Shown here: piece by piece, positions 1 through 10,303 of the stretch | Position numbering within the stretch: position 1 is the first letter of the stretch | How the letters are laid out: every line of letters begins with the position of its first letter | Assembly: GCF_900101455.1 (NCBI RefSeq) | Contig: NZ_FMZJ01000005.1 | Span: forward strand, 62,001 to 126,000 | DNA: 64,000 nucleotides | Reading direction: 5' to 3' | Origin: Sphingomonas sp. YR710 | GTDB taxonomy: Bacteria > Pseudomonadota > Alphaproteobacteria > Sphingomonadales > Sphingomonadaceae | Notes under the pieces: generated by a model | Database searches by the model: none | What the model was told of the DNA's origin: nothing | Seen by the model: only the letters and a program-made list of their open reading frames with translations | Translations under genes and position numbers: made by a program

Positions 1-1
1 A

Positions 2-208
2 CTGGCGAAGCAGAAGGCAAAATGGGGCAAGCAGCTCGCCGGCAAATCGGCTTGGACAACGCCGTATAAGGCAACCAACCGGCTGATGATCGGCCCGTTT
101 GCAAGCAGCGATGCCGCTCAGGACTATGTCAACGAAGTTCGCAAGCAGGGCTTCTCCTGCTTCCCGGTGACGACATCACCCGGTCAGAAGGTCGAGCGGC
201 TGGATTGA
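2..208 (+). CDS. SPOR domain protein, C-terminal fragment
   Basis: Only the last 68 codons are in the window, reading from base 2 to TGA at 206-208. The stretch contains MIGPFASSDAAQDYVNEV followed by a short strand, the end pattern of a SPOR (peptidoglycan-binding) repeat, so the protein probably binds denuded septal murein in the periplasm. The N-terminal part, which would tell whether this is a carboxypeptidase or an RlpA-type protein, lies upstream of the window. The domain call is fairly secure; the full identity is unknown. Confidence 0.7.
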   Translation: MAKQKAKWGKQLAGKSAWTTPYKATNRLMIGPFASSDAAQDYVNEVRKQGFSCFPVTTSPGQKVERLD

Positions 209-326
209 TCTGTGCGGGCATGCGCTATCCCTCCGCCGGTTGCGCGCCTTACGCCGCGTTAACGCTGCTGCTTCGCATTTCCTTAACCGCGCGACTCTAG
301 GGTCATTCCCGTACAGGAGAATGACG

Positions 327-569
327 ATGTCCGTCCGGTGGCTGATCGCGGCAGTGGCAATGACAATGGCGGCGCCTGCCATCGCGACCAGTCGCGCGAT
401 GCCGCCCGAGGCAATCACCGTCTCGGTGGCCAAGCAGCTTTACCCGACCTCGCCGATCAGTGATGAGGGCTGGCAGACCCTCATCCATATCGTCCGTAGC
501 CAGGCGGAGAGCGCCCAGCGGCAGCCCGACTCGCTCAAGGCAGAGCGCCACGATAATCGCCAGGGCTGA
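327..569 (+). CDS. small secreted protein of unknown function
   Basis: An 80-residue product starting MSVRWLIAAVAMTMAAPAIA, a classic Sec signal peptide with a likely cut after AIA. The ATG at 327 is chosen because AGGAG at about 314-318 is well spaced from it; an ATG two codons upstream at 321 is possible but sits too close. The mature part is short and polar (GWQTLIHIVRSQAESAQR) with no motif I recognise. It lies between the SPOR gene end and dgt on the same strand. Confidence 0.5.
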   Translation: MSVRWLIAAVAMTMAAPAIATSRAMPPEAITVSVAKQLYPTSPISDEGWQTLIHIVRSQAESAQRQPDSLKAERHDNRQG

Positions 570-616
570 ATCGCAGCACCTCGACTTAGCGGCGCGGCTC
601 GGCCATCACGCAGGCC

Positions 617-1786
617 ATGCCTGGTCTAGCTCCTTACGCCGCCGATCCTGCCCGTAGCCGGGGGCGCCTGCATGGTCCGCCCGCGCCGACGGAAGTGCGT
701 GGGCCGAGGGATGCCTTTCAGCGCGATCGTGACCGGATCATCCATTCGATCAGTTTCCGGCGGCTGCGGCACAAGACGCAGGTTTTCGTCGCGCCCGACG
801 GCGATCATTTCCGCGTCCGCCTGACCCATAGCCTCGAAGTGGCGCAGATCGGGCGGACGATCGCACGCGCGCTCGGGCTTAACGAGGATCTGACGGAAGC
901 CTTGTGTCTGGCCCACGATATCGGCCATCCGCCGTTCGGCCATGCCGGCGAAGATGCGCTGCAGGCGGCGATGCGGCCGGTCGGCGGGTTCGATCATAAC
1001 GCGCATACCCTGCGGACACTGACCCGGATCGATTCGCCTTATCCAACGCATCCCGGGCTCAACCTCAGCTGGGAAACGCTCGAAGGCCTGGCCAAGCATA
1101 ATGGTCCGCTCAGGCGGCTGAGCTGGGCGATGGCGGATATCGACGCGGCCTGGCCGCTGGAGCTGGAAAGCTGGCCGAGCCTTGAGGCGCAGGTCGCGGC
1201 GATTGCCGACGATATCGCTTATGACAATCATGATATCGATGATGGGGTGCGCGCGGGGTTGCTCACCCTCGATCAGGTGCTGGGCGAGCCGCTGGTTGCC
1301 GAAAGCTGGGACGGGGTTCGCTGCAATTATCCGGATCTGCCCGCGCCGGTGCTGCTCGGCGAACTGGTGCGCGAGCAGATTGGCCGGATGGTGAACGACG
1401 TGCTGGCGGAAAGCCGCCGCCGGCTTGCGGAGGCGGCCCCGCTGTCGGTGGAGGCGGTGCGGGCCGCCGGGCGGCCGTTGATCGGTTTTTCCGACGGGAT
1501 GGGCGTGCAGGAGAAGGCGCTTACCCGCTTCATGTATGCGAACCTCTATCATCATCCGCAGCAGCTCGAAATCGCGGCCAAGGCCCGCCAGATCGTTGGC
1601 GGCCTGGCCGAGGCATATGCTGCCGATCCCGCTCTTTTGCCTGACCATTGGCGGGCGATGCTGCCGCCCGACGAGCCAGCGCGGATGCGGCACATCGGCG
1701 ATTTCATCGCGGGCATGACCGATCGTTTTGCGATTTCGCGTTATATCGAGCATGTCGGCCCGATCGCGATTGCGGAGGGTTTTTGA
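617..1786 (+). CDS. dgt: deoxyguanosinetriphosphate triphosphohydrolase (dGTPase-like HD hydrolase)
   Basis: Hydrolyses dGTP (or dNTPs) to the nucleoside and triphosphate in the cytoplasm, balancing nucleotide pools. The 389-residue protein shows the family opening [22 protein letters not shown], then the HD-domain metal ligands in HSLEVAQ and [12 protein letters not shown], and the third aspartate region [15 protein letters not shown]. Length fits the proteobacterial type. The following peptidase gene starts 3 bases after the stop, so the two are probably co-transcribed. Confidence 0.92.
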   Translation: MPGLAPYAADPARSRGRLHGPPAPTEVRGPRDAFQRDRDRIIHSISFRRLRHKTQVFVAPDGDHFRVRLTHSLEVAQIGRTIARALGLNEDLTEALCLAHDIGHPPFGHAGEDALQAAMRPVGGFDHNAHTLRTLTRIDSPYPTHPGLNLSWETLEGLAKHNGPLRRLSWAMADIDAAWPLELESWPSLEAQVAAIADDIAYDNHDIDDGVRAGLLTLDQVLGEPLVAESWDGVRCNYPDLPAPVLLGELVREQIGRMVNDVLAESRRRLAEAAPLSVEAVRAAGRPLIGFSDGMGVQEKALTRFMYANLYHHPQQLEIAAKARQIVGGLAEAYAADPALLPDHWRAMLPPDEPARMRHIGDFIAGMTDRFAISRYIEHVGPIAIAEGF

Positions 1787-1789
1787 TTT

Positions 1790-3634
1790 ATGGTGCGGGT
1801 TGCCGCCGTAGCGATGGCACTGATAGGCGCGTTGCTGTGGGCGATACTGGCGGTCACGCCGCCGGCACCCATGCCGTCCGATGCGCCGCCCGATCGCTTC
1901 TCGGCGATGCGAGCCATGGCCGATGTGCAGGCGATCGGGCGCCGGCCGCATGATGCGGGCTCGGTGGAGGATCAGGGGGTGCGTGCCTATCTGGCCGGGC
2001 GCCTGCGCACTCTGGGGGCCGATGTCACCGAACAGGCCTTCCCGTTGCCGGCAAAATCGATCGCGCGCCTGACGCGCTGGTCGGGGCAGGATCAGGCCGG
2101 CGCAGTGGCCCACAATGTCGTCGGGCGCCTGCCGGGCCGGGATGCCCGCCTCCCGGCGATACTGCTGATGGCGCATCACGATACGGTCTGGGGATCGCCG
2201 GGCGCTGCGGACGACAGCATGGGCGTGGCCACGATATTGGAGACGTTCCGCGCTATCACCGCGCGGGGCCGGCCGGTGCGCGACGTGGTGGTGTTGTTTA
2301 CCGATGCCGAGGAACTTGGGCTGGATGGCGCGGAAGCCTTCTTTGCCCGAAATCCGCTTGCGCGACGCGTCGGCGTGGTGATCAATCTCGAATCGCGTGG
2401 TGCCGGCGGGCGGGCCAATATGTTCGAAACCGGCGGCGGTAATGGCGCGATGATGCGGTTCTATGCGGATCGGGTCGCGCGCCCCGCGGCCAATTCGATC
2501 GCGGTGCTGATCTACGATCTCATGCCGAATTCGACCGACTTCACCGTCGCGAAGCAGCGGGGTCTCGCCGGTTTCAATATCGCGACGCTCGGCCGGTCGG
2601 CTTTCTATCATTCGCCGCTGGCCACGCCGGAGGCGATCGATCCGGCGTCGCTGCAGGATATGGGCGAACAGGCACTTGCGCTGGCGGGGGCGCTTGCCTT
2701 CGCGCCCACTCTCCCGGCCAGAGCACCCGACGCGGCCTTTTCAGACATCCTTGGCCGATATACCATCGCCTATTCGCCGGCCTTTGGCTGGGTGCCGCTG
2801 CTGCTCTCGGCCGGCCTGATCCTGATTGCCTTGCGATGGCGCCCGCTGACGATCGCATCGCTAGCTGGTGGTGCCGCTGTGACGGCTGCGTTGGTGCTCC
2901 ACTCCGGGCTGCTGTTGATGGTGCTCAATGCCGTGTCGAAAAGCCGGCCGGCCAATTATTATGATCGTCTCGCCGCCTTGCCGTCGCTCGAATTTGTCGC
3001 TGCGATCGGGCTGGGTGCGTCGCTTGCGGTGGCGCCGCTTTTTCGCCGGCGCGAACCGCGCATGATCGTGCTGGTGCCGGCGCTGGTTTTGCTGGGCCTG
3101 GGCCTGCTGCTGGGAGCGTCGCTGCCGGCGATCTCATCGCTGTCGCTGGCCGCCATGGCGGCGGCCTGGTGCCTGCCGCGGGTCGCGCCTGAGGGCGCGG
3201 CGACAACTGGCGGTGCGCTCATCCTGTTATGGGTCGTGGGCCTGATGGTGCAACTCACCGAACCCACGGCGGGGCCGCTGCTGGCCGCCGCAATTCTGCT
3301 CGCCAGTGCCGCTATGGTCGCGCGCACGGCGCGCCCGGCTGCCATCGGATGGGTGGTTACGGCGTTGGCGGCGGCCGTTGGGCTGGGGCATCTTGCGGCC
3401 TTTGCCCATTTCACCTTTCTTGCGGTCGGTGCCGATCGGCCGGAGGTGTTCGCGCTCTATATGTTGACCGGATATCCCTTGTTGCGGCCCCTGCTGCGGG
3501 ACCGTGCATCGCTCCATACGGCCCCGCTGCTCATGACGGCGGCGATCGTTCTGGCGATGACCGTTCGACTGGGCCCGGTCGCACGAAGCGTCGCGGTTTA
3601 CAGCCTGGCGGACGGCGACAAAACAAGGGAATGA
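1790..3634 (+). CDS. M28 family metallopeptidase with C-terminal membrane domain
   Basis: A 614-residue protein with an N-terminal hydrophobic anchor, an M28 aminopeptidase domain and about eight C-terminal transmembrane segments from roughly residue 330 on. Zinc ligands are visible in LMAHHDTVWGSPGAADDS, in FTDAEELGLDGA (catalytic Glu and ligand Glu), and in NLESRG. This is the architecture of Fxna/ERMP1-like M28 proteins and bacterial relatives, with the peptidase domain probably periplasmic. It starts 3 bases after dgt. The substrate is not known. Confidence 0.85.
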   Translation: MVRVAAVAMALIGALLWAILAVTPPAPMPSDAPPDRFSAMRAMADVQAIGRRPHDAGSVEDQGVRAYLAGRLRTLGADVTEQAFPLPAKSIARLTRWSGQDQAGAVAHNVVGRLPGRDARLPAILLMAHHDTVWGSPGAADDSMGVATILETFRAITARGRPVRDVVVLFTDAEELGLDGAEAFFARNPLARRVGVVINLESRGAGGRANMFETGGGNGAMMRFYADRVARPAANSIAVLIYDLMPNSTDFTVAKQRGLAGFNIATLGRSAFYHSPLATPEAIDPASLQDMGEQALALAGALAFAPTLPARAPDAAFSDILGRYTIAYSPAFGWVPLLLSAGLILIALRWRPLTIASLAGGAAVTAALVLHSGLLLMVLNAVSKSRPANYYDRLAALPSLEFVAAIGLGASLAVAPLFRRREPRMIVLVPALVLLGLGLLLGASLPAISSLSLAAMAAAWCLPRVAPEGAATTGGALILLWVVGLMVQLTEPTAGPLLAAAILLASAAMVARTARPAAIGWVVTALAAAVGLGHLAAFAHFTFLAVGADRPEVFALYMLTGYPLLRPLLRDRASLHTAPLLMTAAIVLAMTVRLGPVARSVAVYSLADGDKTRE

Positions 3635-3693
3635 CCTTTCAGATTCGATCCGGTAAAGCCCGCGCACTCATACGCACGAACGGATTTTGAACC

Positions 3694-5424
3694 TTGCCGA
3701 CGCTCTACGCCCGCTTTGCCGATCGCATCGGTAATATTCTCGACGATCTTCAGGTGGCGGGCGATCTGCCGACCGGGCTCGATCGCCGGAATGTGACGGC
3801 GGAGCCGCCGCGCGATCCGGCGCACGGTGATCTCGCGACGAACGTCGCGATGGTGCTCGCCAAGCCTGCGGGCACCAATCCGCGTGCGCTGGCCGCGCTG
3901 ATCGTCCCGAAGCTGCAGGCGTTGCCGGAGATCGTTAGCGCGGAGATCGCCGGGCCCGGTTTCATCAACGTCCGGCTGAATCCCGATACGTTGCGCGCCG
4001 AACTGGCGACGATCCTGTCGACCGGCGCCGATTATGGGCGGTCGCGGCTGGGCGCCGGCAAGCGCGTCAACGTCGAATACGTCTCGGCCAATCCGACCGG
4101 GCCGATGCATATGGGCCATTGCCGGGGCGCCGTCGTCGGCGATGCGCTGGCGACATTGCTCGAATATGCCGGTTACGCGGTGACCCGCGAATATTATATC
4201 AACGATGCCGGCGCGCAGGTACAGACGCTCGCCCGATCGGCGCACCTGCGCTACCGCGAGGCGCTCGGCGAGGCAATCGAGATCCCCGAAGGTTTCTATC
4301 CCGGTGATTATCTGATCCCGATCGGGAAGGCGCTCGCGGCGGAATTCGGCCCGAAATATGTGGGCGAGCCCGAAGCCGAATGGCTCGATCTGTTCCGCGA
4401 GAAGACGGTTGCGGCGATGATGGAGATGATCCGCGCCGATCTGGCCTTGCTCGGCATCCGCCACGATGTGTTCGCATCCGAGGCGGCCGTGCAGAAGGCT
4501 GGCCGCGTCGATGCCGCGCTCGATCGGCTGCGCGCCGACGGGCTGGTCTATCAAGGCACGCTCGAGCCGCCGAAGGGTGAGCTTCCCGACGATTGGGAGC
4601 CGACCGAGATGACCTTGTTCCGGGCGACCGCCTTCGGGGACGACAGCGATCGGCCGGTGCGCAAGTCGGATGGCGGCCTTACCTATTTCGGCACCGATCT
4701 CGCTTATCATGCGCAGAAGGCGGAAAGCGCCGACATGCTGATCGACATTTGGGGCGCCGATCATGCCGGCACCGTCAAGCGGATCAAGGCGGCGGTGGCG
4801 GCGCTGACCGGCGGCACCAAGCCGTTCGACGTCAAGCTGGTGCAGATGGTGAAGCTGCTGCGTGGCGGCGAGCCGGTCAAGATGTCGAAGCGGTCGGGGA
4901 GCTTCGTGACGCTGGCCGATGTCGTGCGCGAAGTCGGCAAGGATGTCGTGCGGTTCACGATGCTGACGCGCAAGGCCGATGCCCAGATGGATTTCGATTT
5001 CGCGAAGGTGGTCGAGGCGTCGAAGGACAATCCGGTCTTCTACGTCCAATATGCCCATGCTCGCGGTCGTTCTTTGCATCGGCGTGCGGTGGAGGCGGGG
5101 ATCGATACCGCGCCAGCCCCGGATCTCGCCTTGCTCGACGACGAGGAACTCGGTCTGATCAAGCTTGCGGCGCAATTCCCGCGGATCGTGGAGAGCGCGG
5201 CCATTGCGCATGAGCCGCATCGGATCGCTTTCTATCTGTTCGATCTGGCCGCGACGTTCCACGCGCTGTGGAATCGCGGCAATGATGATCCGACGCGTCG
5301 ATTTTTGCGCGCCGATGCGCCGGAAATTACGCGCGCACGTCTGGCGCTCGCCGATGCGATCGGGCAGATTATCCGCAACGGCCTTGGCATCATGGGTGTC
5401 ACCGCCGCAGAGGAGATGCATTGA
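3694..5424 (+). CDS. argS: arginyl-tRNA synthetase
   Basis: Charges tRNA-Arg. The 576-residue protein has the class I HIGH signature in [19 protein letters not shown] and the KMSKS loop as [12 protein letters not shown], with the N-terminal Arg-tRNA-synthetase domain and a C-terminal DALR anticodon-binding domain ending AAEEMH. The start is TTG at 3694, since the reading frame and family N-terminus ([13 protein letters not shown]) begin there and no upstream ATG fits. It overlaps the next gene by one base in TGATG, as in the argS-SPOR-nagZ operon of alphaproteobacteria. Confidence 0.96.
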   Translation: MPTLYARFADRIGNILDDLQVAGDLPTGLDRRNVTAEPPRDPAHGDLATNVAMVLAKPAGTNPRALAALIVPKLQALPEIVSAEIAGPGFINVRLNPDTLRAELATILSTGADYGRSRLGAGKRVNVEYVSANPTGPMHMGHCRGAVVGDALATLLEYAGYAVTREYYINDAGAQVQTLARSAHLRYREALGEAIEIPEGFYPGDYLIPIGKALAAEFGPKYVGEPEAEWLDLFREKTVAAMMEMIRADLALLGIRHDVFASEAAVQKAGRVDAALDRLRADGLVYQGTLEPPKGELPDDWEPTEMTLFRATAFGDDSDRPVRKSDGGLTYFGTDLAYHAQKAESADMLIDIWGADHAGTVKRIKAAVAALTGGTKPFDVKLVQMVKLLRGGEPVKMSKRSGSFVTLADVVREVGKDVVRFTMLTRKADAQMDFDFAKVVEASKDNPVFYVQYAHARGRSLHRRAVEAGIDTAPAPDLALLDDEELGLIKLAAQFPRIVESAAIAHEPHRIAFYLFDLAATFHALWNRGNDDPTRRFLRADAPEITRARLALADAIGQIIRNGLGIMGVTAAEEMH

Positions 5425-6221
5425 TGAGCGATTTCTCCCGGGACCGGCTTGATGGGGCGGACGATGATCGTCTGCCTTGGCTCGAGCCTGTCGAGGAAGA
5501 GATCGACGAAGAAGGCAGTGGAACCGGCCGGATCGTCGCGATGATCGTCGGAGGGCTGTTGATCATAGTAATGCTCGTCGGCGGCTATCTGTGGTTGCAC
5601 GGGAGGAGCCAGATGGCGGCATCGGGCGACGGTTCGGTAATCAAGGCCCCCGACGCATATTATAAAGAGCGGCCGGCCTCACCCGGCGGGATGGATGTCG
5701 GCTCGGGCGACGAGATCGTCTATAGCGCGAGCAAGGGCAATGAGGTGCAGAGCGTGATCGACGTGAACGGCGCCGCCGAGACGCCCGTCAATGTCGATCG
5801 CAAGGCCCCGGCGCCGGTGCCCGCAGCTAGCGCGCCGCCGGCCGCGATTTTGCCTCCTCACGCGGCGCCCGCTGCGGCACCCGCCACCGACGTTGCCGTG
5901 TCGACGAAGGTTGCGCCGCCGGTTGCCAAGCCTGCGCCGCCGAAGCCCAAGCCCGTTACCGTGGCGCCGGAGCCGGTGGCCGTGCCGCCTTCGGGGGGCT
6001 CTACCGTGCAACTCGGCGCCTTTTCGACCGAGGCCAAGGCGAATGCCGCGTGGAAGACGTTGTCGGCACGCTTCTCCTTCCTGCAGGGGCTCAGCCAGTC
6101 GGTGGCGCCGGTCAAGTCCGGCGACAAGACGCTGTACCGGCTGCGGGCGGGCGGCGGCTCCGCGCGGGATGTCTGTGCGAAGCTGCGGACAGCGGGCGAG
6201 AGCTGTACGGTGATCGGGTGA
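5424..6221 (+). CDS. SPOR domain inner-membrane protein
   Basis: A 265-residue bitopic protein: acidic cytoplasmic N-terminus, one transmembrane helix (RIVAMIVGGLLIIVMLVGGYL), a long Ala/Pro-rich periplasmic linker (about residues 110-190) and a C-terminal SPOR domain beginning STVQLGAFSTEAKANAAWKT. SPOR domains bind denuded glycan at the division septum. Between argS and nagZ it occupies the conserved position for this gene in alphaproteobacteria, which supports a cell wall role. The ATG at 5424 overlaps the argS stop. Confidence 0.9.
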   Translation: MSDFSRDRLDGADDDRLPWLEPVEEEIDEEGSGTGRIVAMIVGGLLIIVMLVGGYLWLHGRSQMAASGDGSVIKAPDAYYKERPASPGGMDVGSGDEIVYSASKGNEVQSVIDVNGAAETPVNVDRKAPAPVPAASAPPAAILPPHAAPAAAPATDVAVSTKVAPPVAKPAPPKPKPVTVAPEPVAVPPSGGSTVQLGAFSTEAKANAAWKTLSARFSFLQGLSQSVAPVKSGDKTLYRLRAGGGSARDVCAKLRTAGESCTVIG

Positions 6222-6231
6222 GCGCCGCCGC

Positions 6232-7242
6232 ATGACGCCGCTGTTTCTGGGCTTGGCGTCCACGGACATATCGCCAGCCGAGCACGCCTTTTTTTCTTCG
6301 ATCGATCCCGCCGGCTTTATTCTCTTTCGCCGGAATATCGAGGATCCCGAACAGCTCCGCCGGCTGACCGATGCGCTTCGCGCGTTATCCGGCCGCGGCG
6401 ATGTGCCAATCCTGATCGATCAGGAGGGCGGCCGGGTGGCGCGGATGCAGCCTCCACACTGGCCGGCCTTCCCGAAGGCGGAATCGTTCGACCGGCTATA
6501 TGATATCGCACCGATCACCGCGATGGAGGCTGCGCGGCTCAATGCCCAGGCGATCGCGGTGATGCTGGCCGGGGTCGGCATCAATGTCGATTGCCTGCCG
6601 CTGCTCGATGTTCGCCAGCCGGGCGCCCACGATATCATCGGCGATCGCGCGCTGGGTGCCGAGCCGCAGCGGGTTGCCGCGCTCGGGCGCGCGGTGCTCG
6701 ATGGCCTGCGCGCCGGCGGCGCGGTCGGCGTGGTCAAGCATGTCCCCGGCCATGGCCGGGCGATGGCCGACAGCCATGTCGAATTGCCGGTGGTCGATGC
6801 CGATCTGGAGGCGCTGGAGATCGATCTCGCGCCCTTTATCGATCTTGCGGACGCGCCCATGGCGATGACCGCGCACGTCGTTTATCCGGCATGGGACGGG
6901 CATGAGTGTGCCAGCCTGTCGTCCGTAGTGATTGGCGAGATCATTCGCGGGCGGATCGGCTTCGATGGCCTGTTGATGTCCGATGATCTCGGCATGCATG
7001 CGCTGAAGGGCGATTTCGGCGCACGTGCCGCCGGCGTTCTGGCGGCAGGCTGCGACATAGCGCTCCATTGTTCGGGTGATATGGCGGAGATGGAGGCGGT
7101 CGCGGGCGCGGTTGGCCGGATCAGCGATGCGGCGAAGGCGCGGCTTGATCGGGCGATGGCGACAATCGCGGAAGGTGTGCAGGCCACAGCATTCGACGAT
7201 CTGATTGCGCGACGTGACGCCCTGATGGCCTATCTTGCTTGA
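6232..7242 (+). CDS. nagZ: beta-N-acetylhexosaminidase (GH3)
   Basis: Removes N-acetylglucosamine from anhydro-muropeptides during cell wall recycling in the cytoplasm. The 336-residue GH3 protein shows the NagZ signature KHVPGHGRAMADSH, carrying the catalytic His and Asp of the mobile loop, plus LIDQEGGRVARM near residue 60 and the nucleophile region LLMSDDLGMHAL. It follows the SPOR gene by 10 bases. In most alphaproteobacteria scpA comes next; here scpA is 27 kb away. Confidence 0.95.
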   Translation: MTPLFLGLASTDISPAEHAFFSSIDPAGFILFRRNIEDPEQLRRLTDALRALSGRGDVPILIDQEGGRVARMQPPHWPAFPKAESFDRLYDIAPITAMEAARLNAQAIAVMLAGVGINVDCLPLLDVRQPGAHDIIGDRALGAEPQRVAALGRAVLDGLRAGGAVGVVKHVPGHGRAMADSHVELPVVDADLEALEIDLAPFIDLADAPMAMTAHVVYPAWDGHECASLSSVVIGEIIRGRIGFDGLLMSDDLGMHALKGDFGARAAGVLAAGCDIALHCSGDMAEMEAVAGAVGRISDAAKARLDRAMATIAEGVQATAFDDLIARRDALMAYLA

Positions 7243-7297
7243 TTTTGGCCAGTTGGCAGAGTCCATTCACTGAGATTGCGCAGGCCGCTCGTTCCCG

Positions 7298-8065
7298 TCA
7301 GCGGAACAGATCGATGACGTCGGTCGCGCCGACCGATTTCAGCCAGATGCGACCGGCCTTGCCGACATGCAGGGCCCAATGCGCCTCGGCTCCTTCTGCG
7401 TCACCGGCATCGATCAGGTCCGCCAGCTTGGCATGCGAACGCAGACCGTAGCGCAGCGAAGCCATTCGACTGGCCTCGGTCTCGGGCTTCATATTGGGCT
7501 GGGCGGCGAGCATCGAGCGCTCGAAAATATCCTTCAGCGCGATACCGAATACGGCCAGCGTTTCATTGCCGCATTGCTCCATCAGCAGCGTGTGAAATTG
7601 GGCGATGGCTTTGGTCACGGCAACAAAATCGTCGATGACGCTGAGCTCATAGTCAATATGGTGGCGCAACGCCTCGGCTGCGGCCTTCGGCCGCCGCTGG
7701 GCGGCCAGTCTCGCGGCGCTGGGCTCTATGAGGGCGCGGGCTTCGAACAGATCCGAAATCGTTGCGCCGCGCGTCTGGAGCGCCATGGCCGCCGCGCTCG
7801 CAACGATACCCGCATCGGGACGCGTCACTTTCGCACCGCCCCGTGCACCGCGACCCACAGTGATCAGCCCCAGCGATTCGAGGACGCGAATTCCCTCGCG
7901 CACAGTCGGGCGCGAAACGCCGAATTCCTCCATCAACCTTGTCTCGGATGGCAGGCTTTGTCCGTCCTTGAGATCGCCGGTCAATATTGCGCGGCGAATG
8001 CGGTTTGCGACGAGCTCCGCTGCCTTGGGAACACGGATGGCTTCGGTTTCAACAGAAAAGAGCAT
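7298..8065 (-). CDS. FadR-type GntR family transcriptional regulator
   Basis: A 255-residue regulator with an N-terminal winged helix-turn-helix (AELVANRIRRAILTGDL, LPSETRLMEEFGVSRPTVREGIRVLESLGLI) and a C-terminal all-helical FCD ligand domain (LFEARALIEPSAARLAA; later His-containing helices FHTLLME and LRSHAKLADLI). FCD proteins usually respond to an organic acid or CoA ester. The ATG at 8065 is preferred over an upstream TTG because homologues begin near MLFSVETEAIRVPKAAELV. It is divergent from the amidohydrolase-AKR-MFS genes, which it probably controls. Confidence 0.85.
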   Translation of the reverse strand: MLFSVETEAIRVPKAAELVANRIRRAILTGDLKDGQSLPSETRLMEEFGVSRPTVREGIRVLESLGLITVGRGARGGAKVTRPDAGIVASAAAMALQTRGATISDLFEARALIEPSAARLAAQRRPKAAAEALRHHIDYELSVIDDFVAVTKAIAQFHTLLMEQCGNETLAVFGIALKDIFERSMLAAQPNMKPETEASRMASLRYGLRSHAKLADLIDAGDAEGAEAHWALHVGKAGRIWLKSVGATDVIDLFR

Positions 8066-8474
8066 GTGCCGCCGAGAAACCCTTAATGTGTGGTTCAAAC
8101 GGACGGACGTGTTTGGCGCCTGCCCATCATTGAAACGCGCGATATCATAAAATCCGTCAGAAAGGCTAACGCATTAAGCGATCTCGGCCATTTGACGCTG
8201 GGGCGAACAGCGGGCCGCTTCCATCGTCTCGAGAGGGTTTGCGGCGTCAATCCCGGTCTTTTCGGATCGCAATAGCCCTGCCGAAATGGCCGTGGGATTG
8301 CCAACCGACTGACGCTCCTTATAGACAACTTCGCCAGCGGTTTGTATGATACGGCCAAAGTTAGAAACCGCAACGGTGTGATATATATTGGTGGCGTGCA
8401 GCCGCGGGGAGAGTGGAGGCCTGAATGCCCGATTTCCCGCTTGCGAACGTCCAGCCTGCCGAAAGGAATCAGTG
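8066..8474. promoter_or_regulatory. divergent intergenic region between GntR gene and amidohydrolase operon
   Basis: About 410 bases with no credible gene. It should hold the promoters of both flanking units. The clearest symmetric element is GTATGATAC at 8344-8352, a perfect 9-base palindrome about 120 bases before the amidohydrolase ATG; GT and AC half-sites are typical of GntR operators, although the central spacing is wider than in FadR sites. An AT-rich run (GATATATATT) near 8380-8389 could be part of a -10 element. Both assignments are tentative. Confidence 0.3.
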
Positions 8475-10220
8475 ATGTCCCAGTTTAATCCGGTCGCCGA
8501 TCTTGTCGTGCGGAACGGTCTGATCGTCGATGGTACGGGCGGCGAGCCCTATGCAGGCGACGTCGCGATCAAGGACGGCAAGATCGTTGAGATCGGAACG
8601 GTCAGCGGAAGCGGCAAGGAAGAGGTGGATGCCACCGGCTGCATCGTGACGCCCGGCTTTGTTGATCTTCACACCCATTATGATGGTCATGTGATCTGGG
8701 ATACGCATCTGCGCCCGTCGTCGAACCATGGCGTGACGACCGCGCTGATCGGCAATTGCGGCGTCGGTTTCGCGCCGTGCCGGCCCGAAACGCGGCCCGC
8801 CATGCTTAACTTCATGGAAGGTGTCGAGGACATTCCCAAGGAGGTCATGGAGGTTGGCCTGCCGTGGAATTGGGAAAGCTTTCCCGAATATCTCGATGCG
8901 GTTGCGGCGCGGAAACTCGACATGGATGTCGCCGTGCATCTCGCCCATATTCCGCTGCGTGCTTATGTGATGGGTCAACGCGGGATCGATCGCGAACCGG
9001 CTACGCCCGAGGAAATCGCGCAGATGGGCGCGATCGCCGAAGAGGCCGTCCGCGCCGGCGGCATCGGTTTCTCCACCTCGCGCACCTCGCACCATCAAAG
9101 CCGTGACGGCCAGAACACACCCGGCCTGACCGCGTCTGAGGACGAGCTGATGGGGATTGCCCAGGGCATGGGGCGCGCCGGCGCCGGGGTGATCCAGTTG
9201 ATCAGCGATTTCGAGGACCATGAAGGTGAATTCGCGATGCTGGAGCGGATAGCGCGCGAGACGGGGCGTTCGATCTCCTTCACGATCACCCAGAAGAACG
9301 ACCATCTGAAGAAGCACGAAAAAACGCTGAAGATGATCGAGAACGCCAATCGCGACGGCATCAAGATTCGCGGTCAGGTGCTGAGCCGGCCGACCACGAC
9401 CTTGTTTGGGCTTTCGGTCTTCGCGAATCCCTTCTCATTCTGTCCCAGCTTCCAGGCGATTGCCGATCTTCCGCTGGCGAAAAAGGTGGCGGAGATGAGG
9501 AAGCCCGAGGTGCGCAAGGCAATCCTCGACGAATTTCCAACCGTCACCGACGATCGGGTGTCCAAGGCCGTCGTCGCGCTCGATCGCATATTCGAGCTGA
9601 AGGAAGTCGAGCCCGAATATGAGCCGAAGCGGGACGACAATATTGCCGCGATCGCCGAGCGTCTGAACGTTCCGGGCAAGGAATATATGTATGACCGGCT
9701 GCTCGCCGACGATGGGCGGACGATGTTCATGCTCCCGTCGACCCTGATGATGGATCAGGCGATCGATGCGATCGAGGCGATGATGAAGCACCCCTATACC
9801 GTGCTCGCGCTTGGCGACGGCGGCGCGCACAGCACGCAGATCTGCGATGCCAGCGCGCAGACCTATATGCTGACCCGCTGGGTGAAGGGCCGCCACGGCC
9901 GCTCGCTTCCACTGACCCAGGCGATCAAGATGATGACCAGCGATCCGGCGGCGGCGGCGGGCCTGTTCGATCGTGGCTTGGTGAAGGTGGGATATAAGGG
10001 GGATCTGAACGTCATCGATCTCGACAAGGTCACGCTCTATCGGCCGTTGCTCGTCAAGGATATGCCGGCGGGTGCCGGCCGGGTGATCATGCCGACTTCG
10101 GGCTATCGTGCGACGATCGTCAGTGGCGAGATCACCCGTGCCAATGATGAGGAAACCGGTCGCTTGCCCGGGCGCCTGGTTCGCGGGCAGCAGGCCGCGC
10201 CGGAACCGGTGCCCGCCTAG
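8475..10220 (+). CDS. amidohydrolase, N-acyl-D-amino-acid deacylase-like
   Basis: A 581-residue metal-dependent hydrolase of the amidohydrolase superfamily. It starts LVVRNGLIVDGTGGEPYAGDVAIKDGKIVEIG (small beta domain), then the first metal motif DLHTHYDGHVIWD, and near the end LALGDGGAHS and the C-terminal beta domain GDLNVIDLDKV. This is the D-aminoacylase branch, but such proteins in catabolic clusters often act on other amide, lactone or cyclic substrates. The ATG at 8475 follows GAAAGGAA; an upstream in-frame start at 8388 adds a non-homologous tail. First gene of a three-gene unit. Confidence 0.85.
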   Translation: MSQFNPVADLVVRNGLIVDGTGGEPYAGDVAIKDGKIVEIGTVSGSGKEEVDATGCIVTPGFVDLHTHYDGHVIWDTHLRPSSNHGVTTALIGNCGVGFAPCRPETRPAMLNFMEGVEDIPKEVMEVGLPWNWESFPEYLDAVAARKLDMDVAVHLAHIPLRAYVMGQRGIDREPATPEEIAQMGAIAEEAVRAGGIGFSTSRTSHHQSRDGQNTPGLTASEDELMGIAQGMGRAGAGVIQLISDFEDHEGEFAMLERIARETGRSISFTITQKNDHLKKHEKTLKMIENANRDGIKIRGQVLSRPTTTLFGLSVFANPFSFCPSFQAIADLPLAKKVAEMRKPEVRKAILDEFPTVTDDRVSKAVVALDRIFELKEVEPEYEPKRDDNIAAIAERLNVPGKEYMYDRLLADDGRTMFMLPSTLMMDQAIDAIEAMMKHPYTVLALGDGGAHSTQICDASAQTYMLTRWVKGRHGRSLPLTQAIKMMTSDPAAAAGLFDRGLVKVGYKGDLNVIDLDKVTLYRPLLVKDMPAGAGRVIMPTSGYRATIVSGEITRANDEETGRLPGRLVRGQQAAPEPVPA

Positions 10221-10303
10221 GCTTCCATGTCACGGTGGTGACACCGGCCCGGATATCCGGGCCGGTGTGCCGTTTTATTTCACGATTCGAGGGGGTGGCT
10301 GGG

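Noticed and set aside
626-2611. Long 661-codon frame on the minus strand opposite dgt and the M28 peptidase
   Set aside because: It has no family pattern, is rich in Arg/His as expected for an antisense shadow of GC-rich codons, and covers two well-supported plus-strand genes.
3598-5421. 607-codon minus-strand frame opposite argS
   Set aside because: A mirror of the argS codon pattern with no recognisable domain; argS has all its motifs on the other strand.
8344-8352. GTATGATAC as a firm FadR-type operator
   Set aside because: It is a perfect short palindrome, but the spacing between GT and AC differs from known FadR sites and only one copy is evident, so it is kept only as a tentative note.
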